A stretch of DNA of 64,000 bases. It comes from Rhizobium sp. ACO-34A. Lineage in GTDB: Bacteria > Pseudomonadota > Alphaproteobacteria > Rhizobiales > Rhizobiaceae. The DNA lies in NCBI GenBank assembly GCA_002600635.1, contig CP021372.1, positions 451,001 through 515,000 on the forward strand, read 5' to 3'. The notes under the pieces were generated by a model. That model did not search any database and was not told the DNA's origin. It saw nothing but the letters and a program-made list of their open reading frames with translations. Below, piece by piece: positions 8,803 to 17,343 of the stretch. Numbering within the stretch: the first letter of the stretch is position 1; each line of letters starts with the position of its first letter. Position numbers and translations under genes: made by a program.

Positions 8803-10097
8803 GCCCCGCGCTGATTGGAAGTCTGGGACTGCTGGCGCTGTTCGTTCTGGTCCTGCTACATATCCCGTTAGGGTTTGCCCTGGCGCTCGTGGGCATCGTC
8901 GCATTCGCGCTCCAGACCTCCTGGGGCCCGGCGCTGACATTCCTCGCCTCAGAGCCGGTGCAGGTTCTCGGCAGCGTCGATCTGGCCGCCGTTCCGATGT
9001 TCCTGATGATGGGCGCCTTCGTCTCGGGAGCCGGGTTCTCGAAGGATCTCTACACCGCAGCAGCGGCATTGCTCGGTCATCGCCGCGGTGGACTGGCCTA
9101 TGCCACACTGGGCGGCAGCGCCACGTTCGGGGCAATCTGCGGCTCATCACCAGCGACAGTGGCTACATTTACCCGGATCGCGCTGCCCGAAATGCTCAAG
9201 CGCGGCTATGAACCCGGTTTTTCCGGGGCCACCATCGCCGCAGGCGGCGCCTTGAAAGCCCTGATCCCACCTTCGCTCAGCATGATCCTTTATTGCGTCG
9301 TGGCGCAGGTCTATATCTTCGACATCTTTCTTGCCGCCGTCGTACCGGCGATCATGACGCTGGTGGCGAACTTCCTCGCTGTCTGGCTGATCGCACGACC
9401 CCTGAACTCACCAGCTCCCGCCGGACCGGCGATAACCCGCGAAGAAAAGATCGCCGCACTTTGGGCTGCGGGACCCGCTATCGGGTTGATCCTAGTGGTC
9501 TTCGTCGGACTTTATAGCGGCGTCTTTACCGTCAACGAGGCGGCAGCAGTTGCGGCGGTGCTATCTTTCCTGTGCTTGCTTTTTCGCCACGGCTTCGCTG
9601 TCGATCTGATTCTGCGCGCATTCATCGATACGGCGGCAGTCGCCGGGATGATCTATGTGGTGCTGATCGGTTCAGCAGTGTTCACCTATTTCATCTCGTT
9701 GGCTCACCTGCCCGAGATCATCGTCGGCAGTGTCACCGCGGTCGATCTTCCTCCGCTGATGATCATTGGAATGATCCTCGTCATTTATCTGGTTTTGGGC
9801 GCGGTATTCGACGAACTCGCGGCCATGGTGGTGACCGTGCCTTTCGCCCTGCCGGTAATCGTTCATCTGGGTTACGACCCGGTGTGGTGGGGCATCATTA
9901 ACGTCGTGATCGTGGAGCTTGGGCTGATCATCCCGCCTGTCGGCATGGTGGTGTTGATCGTGCACGGAATGCGTCCCGACATTTCCCTGCGCGCGCTTTA
10001 TCGCGGTGTTGCGGCGTTCGTCGTCGCGGATGCCATCGTGCTGGCGTTTCTGGTGTTTTTCCCCCGTCTTACAACCTGGCTACCCGGATTGTTCTAG
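8799..10097 (+). CDS. dctM: TRAP transporter large permease (DctM)
   Basis: The ATG inside the dctQ stop gives 432 residues, the usual length for DctM. It has about 12 hydrophobic segments and family blocks such as LMMGAFVSGAGFSKDLY, GGSATFGAICGSSPATVATF and IPPSLSMILY. The TRAP system imports an organic anion using the sodium gradient. The MFS gene starts 28 nt later, so the operon carries two uptake systems, presumably for related compounds or for import and efflux. Confidence 0.92.
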   Translation: MSPALIGSLGLLALFVLVLLHIPLGFALALVGIVAFALQTSWGPALTFLASEPVQVLGSVDLAAVPMFLMMGAFVSGAGFSKDLYTAAAALLGHRRGGLAYATLGGSATFGAICGSSPATVATFTRIALPEMLKRGYEPGFSGATIAAGGALKALIPPSLSMILYCVVAQVYIFDIFLAAVVPAIMTLVANFLAVWLIARPLNSPAPAGPAITREEKIAALWAAGPAIGLILVVFVGLYSGVFTVNEAAAVAAVLSFLCLLFRHGFAVDLILRAFIDTAAVAGMIYVVLIGSAVFTYFISLAHLPEIIVGSVTAVDLPPLMIIGMILVIYLVLGAVFDELAAMVVTVPFALPVIVHLGYDPVWWGIINVVIVELGLIIPPVGMVVLIVHGMRPDISLRALYRGVAAFVVADAIVLAFLVFFPRLTTWLPGLF

Positions 10098-10125
10098 GGT
10101 GTGTCCATAAAAAGGTGAATGAGAA

Positions 10126-11418
10126 ATGTCCGTCACATCGCATGTTTCCTCGGCTAACATCTCCTTGGGCGACGCGCTTCAGGACAAGCCTTTGCTACCG
10201 GCCATTTGGGTCTTGTGTCTCTCGTTCATCGTCGTGATGCTTGATGGCTACGACCTGTTATGCGTTTCGTTCGTGGCCAAGCCCATGGCGGACGCGCTGG
10301 GGACCGATGTCGCGCGTTTTGGTGCGGTCTTCGGCGCCGGCTACACCGGCGTCTTGATCGGAGGCATGTTTATCGGGCCTCTGGGCGATCGTCACGGTCG
10401 CAAGTCCATCCTGTTGTTGTCGGTCGCGCTGTTCGGTGCGTTTTCGCTCGCCCCCATATTCGACCTGCACTACGAGCGGTTGCTTGTATATCGCTTCGTC
10501 ACCGGACTTGGACTGGGTGGAGCCTTGCCTTGCGTGGCCGCCCTTACCGCGGAGACCGCGCCTCGCAAACGTCGCGGTCTGTTCGTCAGCCTGATGTATG
10601 GCGGCGTCGCTACAGGTGGGGTCGTTGGGGGATTTCTCGCGTCGCGACTTATTCCGCACTATGGCTGGGAAAGCGCCTTTTGGATCGGCGGCGCAGCGCC
10701 GTTGATACTTTTGCCGATCTTGTGGTTGCTTTTGCCGGAGACCATGCGCCAAGAAGCTCGTGGTGACCAGGGCCAGCAGGGTGGGCATTCGGCAGCTATC
10801 GACCGGGTCCGCGAATTGTTCCGGGGCGGTCGCGGCCCGTCGACGGTTTTTCTGTGGGGCGGGAGCTTTTTCGCGCTTATGAGTTTCGGAGCACTGGTAT
10901 CGTGGTTACCGGTGATGATCAGCCAGGTTGGTCTGGATCAGAAGCAGGCTATCCTTGGGCCTGTCATGGTCAACCTCGGCGGAATTCTCGGCACAATTCT
11001 TATCGGCATTCTGCTCAATCGTCTTGGCATGGCCTTGGCCGCCGCTGCAAATTTTCTAGCGGCTGCAGTGGGACTGGTCCTGTTCTCTCAGTTGCTTGGC
11101 CCGGGAAATCCAGCGTTTCCGGTGATTTTCTTTACCGGACTATTCCTGCTCGGTTCGGTCAATACCACCAACTCCATCATGGCCAGCTTTTATCCGGGCC
11201 ACATTCGCGCAACCGGTTCAGGATGGGGCTTGGGGATGGGCCGGATCGGCGGCATTATTGGGCCGGTAGCTGGCGGCTCGCTTTTGGCTCAGGGCCTGGC
11301 GGTTGACGTTGTCCTGATTGTCATTGGAATGGCGGCTGCTATGGCGGGTCTCTCCATGTTCGTCTTCGGCCTGACTTCTAAGAATTTATCATCGCAGGGA
11401 GGGCCAAATGGCGCCTGA
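10126..11418 (+). CDS. MFS transporter, aromatic acid:H+ symporter type (PcaK/AAHS-like)
   Basis: The 430-residue protein has 12 hydrophobic segments. The motif LDGYDLLCVSFVAKPMA in the first helix region and GPLGDRHGRKSILL in the first cytoplasmic loop are typical of the AAHS family (PcaK, BenK, MhpT), where the DGxD motif is functionally important. It probably imports an aromatic or alicyclic acid across the inner membrane. Its last codons overlap the CoA-transferase gene by 11 nt. This is the best single hint that the pathway substrate is an aromatic acid. Confidence 0.86.
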   Translation: MSVTSHVSSANISLGDALQDKPLLPAIWVLCLSFIVVMLDGYDLLCVSFVAKPMADALGTDVARFGAVFGAGYTGVLIGGMFIGPLGDRHGRKSILLLSVALFGAFSLAPIFDLHYERLLVYRFVTGLGLGGALPCVAALTAETAPRKRRGLFVSLMYGGVATGGVVGGFLASRLIPHYGWESAFWIGGAAPLILLPILWLLLPETMRQEARGDQGQQGGHSAAIDRVRELFRGGRGPSTVFLWGGSFFALMSFGALVSWLPVMISQVGLDQKQAILGPVMVNLGGILGTILIGILLNRLGMALAAAANFLAAAVGLVLFSQLLGPGNPAFPVIFFTGLFLLGSVNTTNSIMASFYPGHIRATGSGWGLGMGRIGGIIGPVAGGSLLAQGLAVDVVLIVIGMAAAMAGLSMFVFGLTSKNLSSQGGPNGA

Positions 11419-12325
11419 ACAACCAGTGGACGGTTTGTCTTTGCCCCGTCGCAAAAGCAAGGAAATCGGCCTTGAAGAGGCAGGCCGGATCATAGCCTCG
11501 GCCAAGACCCTTTCGCTGGCAGGGTCTCAGGTCGTCAATTCGCCAATGGCCCTGATCCGCGAAGCCATTCGAGCGGGCGCAACGCAACTGACAGTCATAC
11601 CGGCGATTGATGCGGCCATGGCCGTCGATCTGATGATAGCCGCCGGTATTATTGATACGCTGATCGTATCTTATGTCGGTTTCGAAACCCTGGGATTGGC
11701 GCCCGCCTTCCGGCAAGCTTGCGAAAATCGCCGCTTGACGATCATTGAGGCCGACGAACCGTTCATCGTCCACGGTACCCGCGCCGCCGCGGCCGGCCTA
11801 TCCTTTATTCCCATCCGTGGCGTCTACGAAGCCACGGATCTACCCAAACGCAATGATTGGATCAAAACCGTTATCGACCCCTACACGGGTGAAACGGTGA
11901 TGACCATTCCGCCCCTCAAATCCGACGTCTGTATCCTGCACGCCCAGGAAGTCGATGAGTATGGCAACGCTCAGCTATTGGGCGGCAACGGGCAGGAACT
12001 TGATAAGGCCAAGGCAGCTGAGACCGTGATAATCAGCGCCGAGCGCATCGTCTCGGTTGACCGCTCGCGGGCCGATCCGCGCAAAGTAACGATCCCCGGT
12101 CATCTGGTCAATGCGGTCGTGCATGTGCCGTTTGGCGCCCATCCGACCCTTTCGCCCAACTTCTATAAGAACGATGAAGCGCACATGAGGGCTTATGCAG
12201 ATCAGGTGCGAAAAGGTCAGGCCGAAGCGTACCTTCAGCAGTTCGTGCGCGGCCCAACGACGCACACCGGATACATCGAGACCGTCGGCTTGGATAACCT
12301 ATTCAAACTGATGCGAGAGGTGTGA
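11408..12325 (+). CDS. CoA-transferase family subunit A (GctA/IpdA-like)
   Basis: The 305-residue protein is the alpha subunit of a family I CoA-transferase (PF01144). The conserved pieces are GSQVVNSPMALIREAIRAG, IEADEPFIV, and AAGLSFIPIRGVYEATDL. The ribosome site GGGAGGGCCAA lies within the end of the MFS gene. Some members of this family are not transferases: IpdAB of steroid degradation hydrolyses a cyclic ketone in a CoA ester. Because the island also encodes its own CoA ligase, the hydrolase role is plausible here. It pairs with the next gene. Confidence 0.83.
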   Translation: MAPEQPVDGLSLPRRKSKEIGLEEAGRIIASAKTLSLAGSQVVNSPMALIREAIRAGATQLTVIPAIDAAMAVDLMIAAGIIDTLIVSYVGFETLGLAPAFRQACENRRLTIIEADEPFIVHGTRAAAAGLSFIPIRGVYEATDLPKRNDWIKTVIDPYTGETVMTIPPLKSDVCILHAQEVDEYGNAQLLGGNGQELDKAKAAETVIISAERIVSVDRSRADPRKVTIPGHLVNAVVHVPFGAHPTLSPNFYKNDEAHMRAYADQVRKGQAEAYLQQFVRGPTTHTGYIETVGLDNLFKLMREV

Positions 12326-12327
12326 TC

Positions 12328-13137
12328 ATGGCCGAAATTGCCAAACTCTGCAGCGACTCTTACTCGATGGCTGAGTTTCTTGCCGTCATCATGTCACGCG
12401 CCCTGGCGGAAAATGATGGGGAAGTCGGCGGTGTCGGTGCTGCGGCGACGATACCAATGGCAGCGGTGCGCTTGGCGACCCTGACGGTCGCGCCAAATAT
12501 CTACTGGTTTTGCGGCTCTAGCGGCGCATTCAACCCGTCCTTCGACCATCTTCCGATGACGTCGGCTGATCCGCGCGCCTTTTATGGCTGCGAAGCCACC
12601 CAGAAGATGCAGGACATCGTCGACATGGGCGGGCGCGGCGACTGGGGCTTCGGCTTTTCCGGAGGCATGCAGATCGACCGCCACGGCAACGCCAATCTGA
12701 TCGGTATCGGCCCGTATGACAATATGACGGTGCGGGGGCCTGGTACGGTGGGTCTCGCCTGGTCACGCCGCATCCGCACGTCGCACCTTTTTACCTGGCA
12801 TCATAACCGGAGTGTTTTCGTGGAACAGGTTGATCATGTCTCCGGTCCCGGTTGGGATCCCGACGCCAAAGCGACCGGTCTCCAGACGCGTGGACCACGA
12901 CACGTATTCACGCCTCTTTGCATCATGGATTTTGGTGGCGAAGGCTGCTCAATGCGCCTGATCAGCGTTCACCCGGGATATAGCAGCGAAGACGTCATAG
13001 CCCATACGGGCTTTGACCTGGACATCCCCGAACACATTCCCGAAACGCCTGAGCCTACGGACCATGAACTCTTCCTGCTGCGCAATCTGGTGGATCGTGG
13101 TGGTGTACTGAAAACCCTCCGGCTCAGTGTGGGCTAG
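12328..13137 (+). CDS. CoA-transferase family subunit B (GctB/IpdB-like)
   Basis: ATG at 12328, after GAGAGGTGTGATC, gives 269 residues; a GTG 6 nt earlier is less likely. The sequence follows the IpdB/GctB pattern: GEVGGVGAAATIPMAAVRLA near the start, QIDRHGNANLIGIG in the middle, FVEQVDHVSGPGWD, then MDFGGEGCSMRLISVHPGYS and a final P-T--EL-LLR region. It forms a heterodimer or heterotetramer with the preceding subunit. The resemblance to IpdB is judged by eye from motif order, so the exact reaction remains open. Confidence 0.83.
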   Translation: MAEIAKLCSDSYSMAEFLAVIMSRALAENDGEVGGVGAAATIPMAAVRLATLTVAPNIYWFCGSSGAFNPSFDHLPMTSADPRAFYGCEATQKMQDIVDMGGRGDWGFGFSGGMQIDRHGNANLIGIGPYDNMTVRGPGTVGLAWSRRIRTSHLFTWHHNRSVFVEQVDHVSGPGWDPDAKATGLQTRGPRHVFTPLCIMDFGGEGCSMRLISVHPGYSSEDVIAHTGFDLDIPEHIPETPEPTDHELFLLRNLVDRGGVLKTLRLSVG

Positions 13138-13182
13138 GATTCATGAACAAATCAACGGGCCAATGCCCGTCAAGGAGGTAGC

Positions 13183-14742
13183 ATGATGGTCATAGGTGAT
13201 CTGCTGCGCGTAAATGCGCGCCGTATTCCCGATCGGGAAGCGCTCGTCTGTGGTGACGAGCGGATCAATTGGGGGGATCTCGACCGTTCGGTGAACAAGC
13301 TGGCCAATGCCTTGCTGAGCGCAGGCATCAAAAGCGGCGATCGGGTCGCCTTTATCATGAGCAACTCAATAGACATCGTCCGGGTCTATTATGCGGTGGC
13401 CAAGATCGGAGCAATTTCGGTGCCGATCCTGCCTCGGTCGGTCGCGCGCGAAATTACCCACATTGTCAATGATGTGAAGGCCGTTTGCCTTATCGCTTCT
13501 GCGGATCAAAGCGCGGCCGTTCGTGATGCTCTGCCGGCTTTGGGCGACGTCCGTCTGGTTATCGGCGCCGGGGGCGACCATGGCCTTGAACAGGATTTGG
13601 CAGGTTTGACAGCGGACGCTAGCGACCAGGACCCACTGGTCGAGGTCGAGCCCACTTCCCTATATGCCATTCAATACACCAGCGGAACGACCGGACATCC
13701 CAAAGGATGCATGTTGCGACACGATCGGAAGGTCCTGTCGCGAATGAGCATGCTGACCCTCGTCAATTATACCGAACGTGATCGCGGCTTGATTTTCATG
13801 CCCTTAACCGCCTCTTTGGGCGCAGACATGTTGCATACTCATGTCCTGGCCGGCGCGACGACGATTCTCCTGCCGCGCTTCGATGCTGTCGAGATGCTGC
13901 AACTGGTCGAAGCAGAAAGAATCAGCGTTCTTTACGCCATGGAATCGACCTACGATCGCCTGATGGAAGCTGAAACCTTCGACACTACGGATTGGTCGGG
14001 CTTGCGCTACATGTTTGGGACTGGCGCTGGACACAATATCGGCCTGTGTGCCGAACGCTTTGCCACAGTGCCAAGTTTCAAAGCCAAGCTTTGGAACTCT
14101 TACGGTTGCACGGAAGGCGGCGGTTGGCTGACATTTGTCGGTTACGAGGAGGTGAGGGCAGCCATTCACGGCTCAGGTTCTCCAGTGGCGCTGAACACCA
14201 TTGGCCGAGAATGCCCGATGGCGCAGGTGGATTGCCTCGATGAGGATGGTGGAACTATGCCGACCGGTGAAGCGGGCGAAATGGTCCTCAGTTCGCCGTG
14301 GCTGTTTGCTGGCTACTGGGGCCTGCCGGACAAGACGGCGGAGGCCTTGCGCGGCAATCGCTATTTCACGGGTGACATCGCTCGGAAAGATGCGGATGGC
14401 TACATTCGATTGGAAGGGCGGTTGAAGGACATGATTAAAACCGGTGGCATCAATGTCTATCCCGCAGAAATCGAAATGGTGATGAAGGCACATGCCTCGA
14501 TACGCGAAGTCGCCGTCGTGGGCGTTCCCGATCCAGAATGGGGAGAGAGAGTCGTTGCCTGTGTCATTCCTGAACGCGGCTACAATTCCGAAGCTGTTCA
14601 GACGTATTGCAAAAGCGAATTGGCAGGGTTCAAGAACCCTAAATCCATCGTATTTTTCGATGACTTCCCGCGTGACGTGGTCGGCAAAATTCTCAAGAAA
14701 AAGCTGCGCGAAATGGTCATGGCCGACGGAGCGAAGACGTGA
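13183..14742 (+). CDS. Acyl-CoA synthetase (AMP-forming, ANL superfamily)
   Basis: The 519-residue enzyme shows all ANL motifs: the P-loop YTSGTTGHPKGCML near residue 165, the NSYGCTEGGG A5 region near residue 305, the hinge segment ending in RLKDMIKTGGINVYPAEIE near residue 420, and the C-terminal catalytic Lys in DVVGKILKKKLRE. It would activate a carboxylic acid to its CoA thioester through an acyl-adenylate. An excellent ribosome site (AAGGAGGTAGC) fixes the start. It probably commits the imported acid to the pathway. The substrate group (aromatic, alicyclic or fatty acid) cannot be told by eye. Confidence 0.9.
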   Translation: MMVIGDLLRVNARRIPDREALVCGDERINWGDLDRSVNKLANALLSAGIKSGDRVAFIMSNSIDIVRVYYAVAKIGAISVPILPRSVAREITHIVNDVKAVCLIASADQSAAVRDALPALGDVRLVIGAGGDHGLEQDLAGLTADASDQDPLVEVEPTSLYAIQYTSGTTGHPKGCMLRHDRKVLSRMSMLTLVNYTERDRGLIFMPLTASLGADMLHTHVLAGATTILLPRFDAVEMLQLVEAERISVLYAMESTYDRLMEAETFDTTDWSGLRYMFGTGAGHNIGLCAERFATVPSFKAKLWNSYGCTEGGGWLTFVGYEEVRAAIHGSGSPVALNTIGRECPMAQVDCLDEDGGTMPTGEAGEMVLSSPWLFAGYWGLPDKTAEALRGNRYFTGDIARKDADGYIRLEGRLKDMIKTGGINVYPAEIEMVMKAHASIREVAVVGVPDPEWGERVVACVIPERGYNSEAVQTYCKSELAGFKNPKSIVFFDDFPRDVVGKILKKKLREMVMADGAKT

Positions 14743-15692
14743 GCAAACCGGAAATCCTCACCGTGCCGGACGTGATTTACTCCACGCGTGAAGGGAGGGC
14801 GCTCCTGGCGGATATATACGTGCCTCAGGACGGCGTCCGGCAGAAACCGGCGATCATTTGGGTTCATGGCGGCGGGTGGCGCTTCGGCGATCGCAAACTT
14901 TCGCCCCACCTCGCCCGCTATTATGCCGAACGCGGTTTTGTTATGGTCAGCGTCGATTACCGCTTGAGCAAACAGGCTGTGTTTCCCGCCGCACTTGAAG
15001 ATATCAAAACTGCTGTGCGCTGGCTGAAGTCGGTCGCGGAACGGTATGCCGTTGATCCGGCGCGTATCGGCCTGTGGGGCGGATCCGCAGGCGGGCATCT
15101 GGCGGCGCTTTGCGCCACGTCAGGCCCAGGGAGTTTCGAGGGGCCAGCCGAAGACGGAGTAAGGGGCTTCGACAGTTGCGTCGCGGCGGTCGTGGATTGC
15201 TACGGCCCGACGGATTTTCTCCAAATCGATGCTCATCGCGATCCAGAGGGCAAGCCTTCCGAGGACGTGGAATCGATCCAATTGCCCAAGGGCGTATTAA
15301 GCGCTCAGGCCGACTCCCTTGAGTCAGCATTCGTCGGTGCACCGATCGAAACCGTTCCTGAGATCGTGCAGGCCGCCAATCCGATTGCTCATATCCGGCG
15401 CGAATCCGTCTTGCCACCATTTCTGATCGTCCATGGTCGTTGTGATACCGCGGTGCCGGTGCATCAAAGTGTCATTCTGTTTGAGGCCCTGAAAAATGTT
15501 GGCAATGACGCCACTCTTCTGCTGGTTGAAGGGCTCGGACACAGCTTTACAAACCGTAAAAGCCTCGACCAGCGGAGCTTCGCTTATGAACAGCGCGACC
15601 AATCCGGCACGAGGCGCCTACAGGGGCAGATATTTGAGACCATAGGCAACTGGTTCATCGACAAACTTATAATGATCGAGGAAAGCGAATGA
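14739..15692 (+). CDS. Alpha/beta hydrolase, esterase/lipase type (BD-FAE-like)
   Basis: The GTG at 14739 overlaps the ligase stop as GTGA. The 317-residue protein has the oxyanion motif WVHGGGWRFGDR, the nucleophile elbow GLWGGSAGGHLAAL (Ser near residue 114), a catalytic Asp in HGRCDTAVP and His in GLGHSF. It is similar to carboxylesterases of the HSL/BD-FAE group and has no signal peptide, so it acts in the cytoplasm. It may remove an ester group from the substrate or cleave a thioester. It overlaps the next gene by 4 nt. Confidence 0.85.
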   Translation: MSKPEILTVPDVIYSTREGRALLADIYVPQDGVRQKPAIIWVHGGGWRFGDRKLSPHLARYYAERGFVMVSVDYRLSKQAVFPAALEDIKTAVRWLKSVAERYAVDPARIGLWGGSAGGHLAALCATSGPGSFEGPAEDGVRGFDSCVAAVVDCYGPTDFLQIDAHRDPEGKPSEDVESIQLPKGVLSAQADSLESAFVGAPIETVPEIVQAANPIAHIRRESVLPPFLIVHGRCDTAVPVHQSVILFEALKNVGNDATLLLVEGLGHSFTNRKSLDQRSFAYEQRDQSGTRRLQGQIFETIGNWFIDKLIMIEESE

Positions 15693-16429
15693 GTGGACGA
15701 CCTCTTTCTTACCACGCGGATGGCCGCGATTTCGAGGGTGTCGTCGTCACCCCGTCCGCCCTCGACGAAGGCCCCGGCTTGTTGATGGTGCCCAACTGGC
15801 TGGGTGTGACGGAAAACGCGGTGGCTCGCGGAGAACGTTTCGCCGCTATAGGCTATCTGGTGCTTGTGGTCGATGTGTTCGGCGTCGACTCCCGTCCAGC
15901 CAATATGGAGGAGGCCGCGGTTCAGGCGGAAAACATCCGCGACCATCCGCAAACGACTCGGGACATAATGGCCGCCGCCGCCATGGCGCTTCAGGCTCAG
16001 TCAAGTTTACTGAAGTCGGCACCTCTTGCCACGATCGGCTTTTGTCTGGGAGGGGGTATCGCACTGGAGTATGCCCGTTCAGGAGCAAACCTTGCCGCCG
16101 CCGTGTCGGTTCATGGCGATCTGATCACGTCTCTACCGGCCGTCCAAGGGGAGGTAAAAGCCTCACTTCTCGCCCTTCACGGTAGTACGGATCCAATCTC
16201 CCCAAAAGCTCAAAGGGATGCATTCGAAGCTGAGATGACGCATGCGAGAGCAGACTGGCACCTGATGGTGTTCGGCGACCGTCGCCATGCGTTCACGGAT
16301 TTAGGCGCAGACAATGAGGTGGCCAAATATGATCGGTTTGCCGACGAATGGTCCTATTTTCTCTCTGACCGCTTCATAAAGGACGCGCTCGCACGGCGCG
16401 GGCTATCGTCTGGATGGGTTCTTGCTTAA
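15689..16429 (+). CDS. Dienelactone hydrolase family protein
   Basis: The 246-residue protein is a DLH-fold alpha/beta hydrolase with a cysteine nucleophile in TIGFCLGGGIAL near residue 116, an acid residue in LHGSTDPI and a His in DRRHAFTD. ATG overlaps the previous stop (ATGA). Classical dienelactone hydrolases open dienelactones in chlorocatechol pathways; the family is broad. It is the last gene of the island, and the island stops at the insertion-sequence zone 110 nt later. Confidence 0.87.
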   Translation: MSGRPLSYHADGRDFEGVVVTPSALDEGPGLLMVPNWLGVTENAVARGERFAAIGYLVLVVDVFGVDSRPANMEEAAVQAENIRDHPQTTRDIMAAAAMALQAQSSLLKSAPLATIGFCLGGGIALEYARSGANLAAAVSVHGDLITSLPAVQGEVKASLLALHGSTDPISPKAQRDAFEAEMTHARADWHLMVFGDRRHAFTDLGADNEVAKYDRFADEWSYFLSDRFIKDALARRGLSSGWVLA

Positions 16430-16450
16430 TTCAGAGCTCCGGCTGCGGGG

Positions 16451-16471
16451 AGGGGGCGGAGCCGTCCCCCT
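16451..16471 (+). terminator. Possible terminator after the catabolic operon
   Basis: The segment can form a GC-rich hairpin (AGGGGG paired with CCCCCT, with a short inner GG/CC stem). It lies 22 nt after the last stop codon of the island. A TTTTAT tract follows only some 20 nt downstream, so it is not a textbook intrinsic terminator. Confidence 0.3.
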
Positions 16472-16539
16472 TAGGGACGACGCATAGTTTTATCGGCTGA
16501 GACTGCATCCAAGTCGATGATTTCGTAAGCCCCCGGTGA

Positions 16540-17299
16540 GGCTTTCAATTACCCACATCGTCGGTTGGACGCGATTGAGATGCCGATTGCGATCTCGTGC
16601 AAGCGGGTCATGCCGCGCCAGACGACCATGTTTCCGGGAGGCGGTTCGTGGTTACGGGCGAGATAGCCCCCAAGTATGGCTATCTGCAGCAGATACTCTG
16701 CGAGCGTGTGCTGCTTGAGACGCTGTCGAGCTCGGGTCTCATCGATTTGGTCGAGGACCGTGATCTCAGCGGAGGGTTACGGCCAGGCTTGAATGCATCA
16801 GCACCCCGCACAAGGTCTGCACATTGGGCTGTCCAGCCTTGTAGCGCCCTGCGTTGATAGTCTTGGTAAAGCCGATTTTGCCGGGTTGAGCGCGGCTGTA
16901 GATGAACTCGGTCGTGTCCTGTAGGATCAGGATCGGACCTTCGCTCGCCGCCACGCGCGCCGCAGTCGCTGCGAAATGACCGGCGAGAATGCTATGGTCG
17001 GTCACACGCGGGTTGTCGAAGAAGCGATAGGCGGCCTTCGTGGCTGCCCAGTCGCCACAGACCGCTGGAAGTGGCTTGCCCGGCGCAGCTGACATCTGGT
17101 CCAGCAACCGCCGTAGCCGGCGGGCCAATCGCTTATCGGGTAGGGTTGCTGCAGAGAGTTTCTCACCCTGCCAGGCACTCTCGCTGGTGTCGGTTTCGCC
17201 TCGCATCGCTGACGCCTCCGTGATTCGGCGTCACAGACAGAATCACGGCAGATTCACACGGCGCAATAGCCCGGAAGACGATGTGGGTAATTGAAAGCC
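16540..17299 (-). mobile_element. Internally deleted IS4-type element with intact inverted repeats
   Basis: A 23-bp perfect inverted repeat bounds this segment: 16540-16562 on the left and 17277-17299 on the right (core GATGTGGGTAATTGAAAGCC). Between them the minus strand carries the two ends of one transposase with the middle missing. The element is about 760 bp, while full members with this transposase are roughly twice that. It may still be mobilised in trans by a complete copy. Confidence 0.7.
16549..17206 (-). pseudogene. IS4-family (Tn5-like) transposase, middle deleted
   Basis: The N-terminal part (17206 to about 16775) contains LPDKRLARRLRRLLDQM, ACGDWAATKAAYRFFDN-type sequence (here VCGDWAATKAAYRFFDNPRV) and ILQDTTEF with the first catalytic Asp. 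It runs to HSSLAVT and then stops. About 40 nt further the C-terminal end of the same family is readable (YLLQIAILGGYLARNHEPPPG, then VVWRGMTRLHEIAIGI) up to a TAA at 16549-16551. The catalytic core between them is gone, so it cannot be active. Confidence 0.75.
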
Positions 17300-17343
17300 G
17301 GGGAGGGCCGTCTTGCGATGACGGTCTTCTGACTGGCAGTCCT

